The position numbers and the translations under genes were made by a program. 64,000 nucleotides of DNA from Anarhynchus alexandrinus (lineage: Eukaryota > Chordata > Aves > Charadriiformes > Charadriidae). Below are positions 51,001 to 60,000 of the stretch, one piece after another. Under the pieces are notes generated by a model that worked only from the letters and a program-made list of their open reading frames with translations, was not told where the DNA came from and did no database searches. How positions within the stretch are numbered: the first letter of the stretch is position 1; each line of letters starts with the position of its first letter. The stretch is from positions 1,493,588 through 1,557,587 of the forward strand of contig VUYV01000008.1 of NCBI GenBank assembly GCA_008711295.1, read 5' to 3'.

Positions 51001-54000
51001 CTGGCGGTTTTAACTGTCGTTTTACAACCTTTTCTGTTCACACAAAGCTGATAATGAACCTTTCCTTTGGGAAGTGAATGGGTGCAAAATATGTAACAAT
51101 AAATTTATGACATCCCTGCCTTTCTTGATTTTTCATCTACTGTTTTGATTTGGAGACTAGATTCAGGGTCCGGTTTATTGGTTTGGATTTTTTTAGTCGG
51201 TTGGTTGGATTTTTTTAATTTTCAGAGTTATCTGGAGGCCTCAAAAATGCTGACTGCAAATTTCACATTTGAAATGAGACTCAAAGGAAATGGTTGTTAA
51301 AGTATCCGGCTCGTGGAGCTCCCTTTATGCTCTTGCAGAGCAATCTTGTTACAAACCAGATTTCTTTTTTTTATTGAAATGAAAAGATGTATATATGTGT
51401 GTTCTTCCTCTAAAGGCAGGTTATTTATGAACCCACATTCCTGAGTCATGTGCAGAGGATGTCTCGGGAGTGATTTATATAATGCTGCAGTTTCATTAGT
51501 GAAACGCTTAAAAAAACCCACCCTCAGCGGTGAATGAAATACTCCCACCTTTCTCGGTGCTGGTGGCCAGTGGTCGAGAAGTTTTACTGTGGACCAAAAA
51601 TAATATGTAATGATGGAATATAGTTCAAAATGACTCATTGCAAAAAGCATTTGCCTGAAAGGACATAAGTTTGAGAACATTTGCTCTAATCATTTTTAAC
51701 CCATGATGTTTGGAGAACTCACATCCTGCTTTGCTTTCTTCGGTTCAATCGCGAATTCGGTACTCCTCTGTTGAACAGTAACAATTGCTAATTTTAAGAA
51801 AGGCAAAACCTCTTTTCAGCAGGGCTGCTCAATAGGCTGCCATATTTCAGTCAGGTCTTTGGTAACTTTATGGGCTATGAGCTAGTATATTATTTGTCGT
51901 GGCCATCTCCAGCAGCTCCGTTATTTATGGCATGTTTTGAGGCTGTTCACCCAGTTGCATCGGAGCTTCTCCGTTTCACAGCCTTGCACACAGAAATCTT
52001 CTCTCTGTGTCAGTTCTCTGGTGTCCAAAGCTACATCTGTTCTACACAGTGTTGTTTCATCCGTCCCTCTCATCAGTAAATTGGATGTTGATATAGTTCA
52101 TTCTACATTTGCTCCCCCTTTCTCCGCTGACATTCACAGACTATTACTAAAGAAGAGGCTGCACGCTTCAAAGACAAGTTCAGAGGTTCCACCTTAAGGA
52201 ATGTTATTTTCTTAAATTTCTATAGGAGCTGTGTCAATCTAGAGCGTATAAACACAGGAACAGATGTGATACAGTTCCTGAAGCTAAAATACTCCGCTGT
52301 GTTTTGAACCGTGTAGTTTCACTACTGTGGATCAGAGAGCGTTTTTCAAAGACTCTCTGTTGGTGGAGCAGAGTTGTCCTCCTGGCAGGCTACCTGGGAT
52401 TTATCAGCACGCTCTCAAGCATAAGCTAAAATATTAAATCTTAACTTAGATCTTTTAGGACTGTATAAAAGGAAAATAAATTTTACCAGGTAATATTTAT
52501 GAAGTTTATTTCTAGGAGGCGAGCAGGGTTCAGTACCGTGGGATATGTTGTGATCTTAAAAACAGTAAGTGGTGTTAAAAAATGAAGAAAGCAGAGAAGT
52601 CTAACACTCCAGTTCAGCCTTTCATGTGTCATTTACATTCAATATGATGTGCAGTGAAACTAAAAGATACCAAGTTTCAAAGGCGTAGATGAAAAATACA
52701 ACTTTAACCTGTAAATAGGACTCCAGCTGCCACGTATGGCTGCAGCTCAGAGCTAAAGAATACTATAAACAGAATTGAAAGCTTAAATGGCGTTAGGAAT
52801 TTCCCCAGGTATTCTGGAGAGGAAGAAATGGGGTGCTTTCCGGGGGGGAAGTCAGCTTGTAGTGTAAGGAGCTAGGAGAAGCTCTTCTGAACACACGGCT
52901 CCCCGTTCATACTAGGGAGGTTGTGTTCAGTCAAGCTTTGGCACTGAACTAACGTAAGAACTGTCCTGCTCTACCCTTAAATATTTGAACCATTTGGCCA
53001 CAGTCACGTTTACTTTGAAACTACACTGAGTTTGTATCAAGTCAAGGATTTTATTTTAATTAGTTGTATGATGTCTTTGTTGTCTGTCCACCCCTGTGAT
53101 GTCAAACTGGCAAAGTACGTGGCTGTGAACACGCAAAATTCTTTGTACAAATCTAAGTATCTCGTGGCTGACTGTGTTCTGAGCTTTCACCGGGCGTAAC
53201 GAAAAAAGCTGTGACTGGTACCTGAGAAGTAAGGGTTTTCTTTGCAGAATTTGGACAATATTATTCATAGAGTCTTCAAGGAACGTGCATTTATAGATGG
53301 CCTTTTCCTTGAAAATTAATTAGCTGACAGCAGTTGTTTTCTGAAGGCAATCGTTATTAATACAGATGTTGTATGGCCCTGTCAAATATTGAAACAACTA
53401 ACTTTAGTTCTATGTTTAGATCGCTGTGAATATACATATATGTAGATACATCTATTTTTTTGTCATGGGCCTCAAGTACATTCTGTTTGTGTTCAAGTCA
53501 TGTATAACAAATATCAGATATTTTAAGCAAAAGGTCAAAAATTCTAGCTAAATGGCTGAGTTACAAATTGCGCTGTAAACCATGTGTCGTTTCAGTGTGC
53601 GATCCCAGATAACCATTTTTTCTGAAAAAAAAGTCGACATATTAGTAAAGCTTCATTATCTTCAAGTCTCAGCACCTGTACCTTCAGTTGATATTTTTTT
53701 ATTTTTTTTTAAAGTATGTTAAAAATTTAAGGAAAATTCTAACAGGAATTTGGAAGACAGATGCAGATTTCAAGGAGGACTGTGCTTCATTGTTTTCCCT
53801 AGCCAGATCAGTTAATGAAAGGCTGCAAAATAACTCCCGCAAGTAGGCAGTGATTTAGCCTGCTGCATAACAAGTGTGCCCTGGACCTTGTATTGCCTTT
53901 TTTTTCTTTTTCTTTTTTTTTTTTTTTTTATTTTAAAATTGACTGCTATTAAATGCTCTTGCTGATTGCAGAAAGAATTTCTAGTTTAGGCTAAAACAAC

Positions 54001-57000
54001 TGCACATTAATACTTGGCTAATGAATTTGCATGACAGAGCAAAAACGTTACGGAATTAATGACCGTGGTAATGAAAATGTTGCAACGCTAAAATGTTTTA
54101 CACGCTTACCTGAGACAAGAGTGCTTGAGAGCTGGTGATCGATGCTTTTCAGGTCAGAAGTTCCTGACTCTTTGTTTTTCTTTCAGACTGCAAATGCAAC
54201 CACTCTGAGCTATTTAGTGACCGGGTTAAAACCCAATACCTTGTACGAATTCTCCGTGATGGTGACTAAAGGTCGAAGATCGAGTACTTGGAGTATGACA
54301 GCACATGGAACAACTTTTGAATTAGGTACTCCTTTGGGTCTTTCTGGAAGGTCTGATGTTCCGGAGGAGATGAATAAAGTCGAGTCTGCCAGAATTCTGG
54401 AGGAGGGAAAGCATGTATTTAAAACGATTATGCTGATGAATACTTGCTGGGGGCTTGTTTTCTTTTTAGTTTAGTCAGAAATTCTGATTAAAAAACAACA
54501 TACTTCAAAATTCAAAGGGATGATTGCACGCGAAAGAATTTACATCAAATTACGGAGAAGTAATGAATAATGTACCACAGTTCATGGACAGGAGAGAATA
54601 AAGAAGCGTACATTTGAAACATCTCAGAAATAGCATGTTAATAGCAAATACAAGAAAATACTTCAGCAAATAATAATTAAAATTTGCTTTAATTATGATG
54701 ATAATTATTACAGAGTGAGGAAGTGCACGAGGCAAATAAAAAAAAACAACCCAACATTAGAAATGAAAACATCCAAATCAGACCTACGTTCTCGTTCTTC
54801 AGCAGGAATAGCCATCGCAGGGCTGTCGGAATGACGTGCTCCCAAAGCACAGAACAGAAAAGGGTTCCTTGCTACCGGCAGGAACTTGGGCCCACTGAGT
54901 ACCCGCCAGGTCCAGGACCTGACCCTCATTAGCTCTTCTTACCCTGCAGTGTTAAATGATCTCTGTGCAATTACATTCACTGCTTATTATGCTTAGGTTT
55001 CTATCTGTTTGAACTGTAAGGGGAAAAGAGAGCCTATCCAAATTACCCTGTGGTTCTCATGGTACATTAAAATACAGCAAAAAAATCAAGCATGCCAAGA
55101 ATTGGTGAGTTCATCCAAATATTCTGTAACAATGCCTAAGAAAACCAGGATAAAATCGGGACGCTCCTAACTTACTCTGAAGTCCCATAAACCCTTTGAG
55201 AGCTTCAGTTGCTTTAGTTTTTGGTGGGAATCCCACGATGTGGAGTCGGCTGCCCTTCTGAGAGCGCAGGTCTGGGCTGAGGCTCCTCTCCCATCCCAGT
55301 CACGATGCCCGTCTCACGTTAAAACACTGTATTTGCTGTTTTTGCTGACAGACATACGATTCTCATCCTTTACTCTATGCTGAGAGGAGAGATTGCAAAG
55401 GGGCACAAATAAAGTTCTTAGAATTTGAAACTCAAAAAGTAGAGGAGGGAGGGCGAGATGCAGGAGGTCTCGTTTCTTTTCATTTAAATCAAAAGTAAAT
55501 TTCTAGGCGGGGCGGTTGTAGAGAATATTTGCAAATACGACCTAAAAGCTTGGGAACTAAGAAGCAAATGAAAACGCAAAAAAGGCTAAATATATTTTCT
55601 CGTAAGAGATCTTGTGATTTATACTACTTGCCAAATTCCTGAGTGTGTGACTCACTATTTTTGGATACTCATGAGCAGCAGCATTGTGTGGAACTCGCTC
55701 CTCAGCTGACACTGGAAAAAATAGGGGATACTGGGTTCAGTGTTGGTCTGTGAATTAGCAATCTCTTGAGGGCTAGTCCTGATTTTTTGTTTTTCCTCTG
55801 AAGCCTTGAATCGTGCTTTATGTCTGTACCTTTATGTTGAGCACGTCTATAAGTATTTGGGGCAATAGTTACAGTGACTCTTGAGCTTTTGCTGTCCCTG
55901 GTTTCCAGCTGTTATCCTGCGCAAGGATAATAGGAGCCATCGCAGAGGATGGACAGATTAATTTCTAATAGGTAATATACATAAAGCTCCTTACATGCAG
56001 AAAGCACTGTGTAAGCACTAAGTGTTACTATTATAGTATTAAATATCCAAGGCGGATTTACTTTCTAAAAGTTACCTAATGAGAAGTCTCATGTTGTTCC
56101 TAATGTGGCCCTGCAAACTGTGGCCAGTTAATGGAGACATTGGCTCCGTGCGTTTGCAAGCCATTAATCCGAGCCCCAGCTGGATGTTTGAGTGCCTGGG
56201 GAGAAGGGTCTCCGGTTTCAGCCTTTTGCTGGAGCAACTGGTGCCATTTCCTGAGCTTTGGGCGGGAGGAGCCAACGGGCGAAGGAAGCATCTCCCCCTC
56301 TCTCTCTCAGTCTCGCTCTCTGGCAACCCAGGGAAAAAGGTGTGCTCAGTAAATATTTCTAGATTTCAAATGCTTCTGCGGTGCAGATCTCCTTGCACAT
56401 CACAAATAATTCTTCACTAAATTAAATCAGTGATTATGGATTATGATTCTAAATCTGGTGAATTCACTTTGCTGATGCAGGTTTGAGTGGCAAATAGGCA
56501 GTACAAGGTCTTGGTCCCACCACAAACCTGAAAATATGGCGATATTTTGTATGCCCTTGCATATAAAATGTAGTTATTTCACAAGTTCATGTAATTTTTA
56601 TGGTGACCAAAGAAATTCAGGATAGAAGTCACTGACCCCAACTGTTAGAGCTGTACAGAGGTGCCGTGTTTTGGAAGACACGTGGGCTCGCTCGGTCGTG
56701 AGTCACAGCAGCTGTTGCAGAAATGCTTTGGCCGCAGGTAACTCCTTGTGGCGAGGCCGTGCTGCACCCCAGATGGCATGTGCCAGCGGAATGGAGTAAA
56801 TCAGTAAGACCACTACACTGGGATGGTAGATTTATCTGAAGATTGAACCTTCGGCGGTTTTGTTATTGTACGTGCCTTTTTTTCAATGGTAAAACAAAGA
56901 AAAAGTGAAGGTGCTGAGATGAGTTGTTTATAGCCAGTGCAATTGGGCAACCCGTTTCTCATTGGTTTCTTTGCAGTTCCTACTTCTCCTCCCAAAGACG

Positions 57001-60000
57001 TGACTGTGGTGAGCAAAGAGGGAAAACCTCGGACGATAATTGTGAACTGGCAGCCTCCATCCGAAGCCAATGGCAAAATTACAGGTGCAGTTTGCGTGAG
57101 CAATAAAGGCGGATATAAGATGCCCGGTTAACAGCAGAATATAATCTGCATAACTATGTGAATATGTTCCATACTTCATTTAGCCTAGAGCCAGCTAAGA
57201 GGTCTATATCATCTTTGTCAATCTTCTTAGTAGCTCAGATTAATTATTTACTTTTGTACCTAGTAAAAATATATTAAGATATAAACTAACTGCAGTGTGA
57301 AATTGGAGTCTAACCAGAAATATAATTGGAAGTTTAAGTATCTCAATAACCTTTGCCTTCATCAGCTTGTGCTGTTCTAATAGCCTGCCTCCAGAAATAC
57401 ATCTGTAATGCCTCTGGCCCATCAGTATTTTATACGGAAGACTCCATCCCAGTGCTCTTTGTCATCTTAGTGGCACAGAACAGACTTAAAGTCAGTTTAT
57501 GAGTCCCCTGACATAACCATTAGGAGTAAACTGTTATTTGCCTTTGGAACTGTGCATTACTTTCACATAGGATAAATCATTTTACAGAAAATAATAATTA
57601 CTGGTTCCTTTCTGTAATTTCTGTTTGGATTCACATTTTAAAAGACTTTTTGAAATAATTCACTTCCGTTTTCCTTTTTTACCCCAGGCTTCAAGCTTAA
57701 AGCAGATTTTTTTTTTTTTGGCATATAGTTTGCAGTGTATGATTTTGCTTTTGTTCTTGGAATTAACTTGGGTGCGGAATCAAACCTTTGAAACCTGTCA
57801 CCAACCAGCATCTGGTTAGGCAGTACTGCAGCCCAGGTTCTAGACAGGAGATGAAAACTAATGAGATCCCTCAGAAAAGGCAGAATACTGGAGGCTCTTA
57901 ACCTTTAGTAGTTACAATAAACTTTTGAGTGAGCTATAAGAAAGCCCCCTGAAAGGCGAAGAGGGAGTAAGGTAAGCGCACAGGTGAGAGGGGCTGGCTC
58001 TAGCAGCGATGCTCTGTGTTGTCCTGGCACGGGTGCCAGGGAGGAGGGCCAGAGGCGCAGGGTGACGTGGTGGTGCCCGGCTCTACCGTCCCGCTGGCAC
58101 CCAGTGTGTCTGGCACGTGGGGCTGTCGGGGTGCAGCACTAACAGGCGGCAGTGCGCTCTGCACCAGTATGCACACATATAGCTCTTTATATGTTGTATT
58201 TATTTTTTATTGACTATAAAGTGGATTCTGTGTTATTTTATTATCAGCAAGATGTTTCCACTGTATGGGAAAGAAGGTTTGACTGGAGAAACAAGAGCCT
58301 TTATCTGAAGGGGAGGTTAAAGGACTATCGGTCAGTGAGGGTCGTTCAGAGAGGTGTGAAATGTCAGGCACAAACATCCCCAGGTTATATATGCTCCTAA
58401 AAAGATAAGCCTGTCACCTTACATCAAGCACGTACACGAGAAAGGGAAGACAATGTACAAAGAGATAGCATTTCCTTGCACAACGCGGTTAGCAAAATTA
58501 TCACCCGCATTCAATTTTCCAGGTAAAAAATCTCCTTGCAATGTCTATACTGTGAAGGAGAACCTTACATTTAGTCAGACGTGTTGGATGAAATTGTAGA
58601 GTATTTATTAGTTTTTGCATAAGGAGCAGTTAATGGCTAAAAAATAAATTAAAATAAATCATTCTGTGGTAAGTTTGAGCCCGCCGCTGGAGGTCGGTTT
58701 GCCAGGGGAAGGCGGCAGGAGCGTTGAGAGACACGTGGGCTGAGTGCCCTCTGGTGGGGAGAGCCACTGCCAGCAGGAGAAGCAGCTTATTACTCCAGTA
58801 ATTACTCATTAACTCAGCCCAATTCATTCTGTGCATTAAGTAATGCCATAAAAACTACGTGATGATGTAATTGCGCGCACTGGGTAGCATGTTTGTGCGG
58901 TACTTGTCTGCACAGCCCTCATCTCCTTTCGGTGTGGGCGGGATGGATGTGAAATACTGAACTGTGCTGCTCTGGATTCCACAAGCTTCTGCATCATTAG
59001 CATTGCTGACTAATTAGTACAGTCATAAGTTAAGTCGGTAGTCTTGTGCCACTATATAGTGCTTTTAACTGTAGATATATATACACATATATATATATAC
59101 ACACGTTGTCCCTTCTTAAACCAGTTACAGATACGTTACTTTGTGACCTGTACAAGTAGCAGATAATTAAATCCCCCCCTCCGTACATCACTCTGCCACC
59201 CAGGGAAGAAATTAAGCATGCCAGACCTACAGCTGGCCCTTCACGCATCACCCTCCGTACCCTAGACATTCCTGTGAATTACGTGAATTTGGGGTATCAG
59301 CAATACCTTCCATTGCTTTAAAGAAGTGGAAGTCCCTCTGGAGAACATCTGCCCTTCTGTCCTGTAACCCCCAGACTGGTGTCTGCGGCCAGGGGAAGCA
59401 GAAATTTGTGCATGAAGCAGCTGATGACCTTACCCTGTCTTTGTGCAAGTATTTATTTTATGCCGGGGCTCTGTGGTTTTTTATATGAAAAAAGTTATAA
59501 AGCTTTTACTTCATATTGGTTTGTAATTGCAGTATATTTTAGTAACGGGACATAAATTCTTCCCACACCTTTTTTCTGTGACATGTAAGGTAAATTCGGT
59601 GCTCTTCAGGTTATTGTCATCTTTGTTAATAAATTGAAAAATAATAATTATAAACTATTACATACACATTCTTTAGCTGTGCATGAGAATGTTTTGTCAT
59701 TTTAAGGTTAGTGATTTTCTATAGATATTAATAATTTGAGGGTGTTTTGCTAATGACAGCTTTATGTTATTTTACATTATTTGGTCTGTGAACAGGTAAA
59801 GAGATGGAAGTGAGGAATTTCTCCATATTCAATGAACAATTTTGGTATTTTGTGGGTTTTTTTCTCTCAATATATAGTTTTAACAGTTTAAAATTTAAGA
59901 TGGGAAGGCTGTCTACTATTTGAATGCATTCTTAGTCTTTGAAAAAGTAAGAATATGCTTTCAGAAAACCCATAATCATTTGGCTGCGCAAACAACATTA

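Noticed and set aside
53898..53929. T-rich run as the poly(A) end of a minus-strand processed pseudogene
   Set aside because: No coding or mRNA-like sequence is recognisable beside it, and no target-site duplication is evident.
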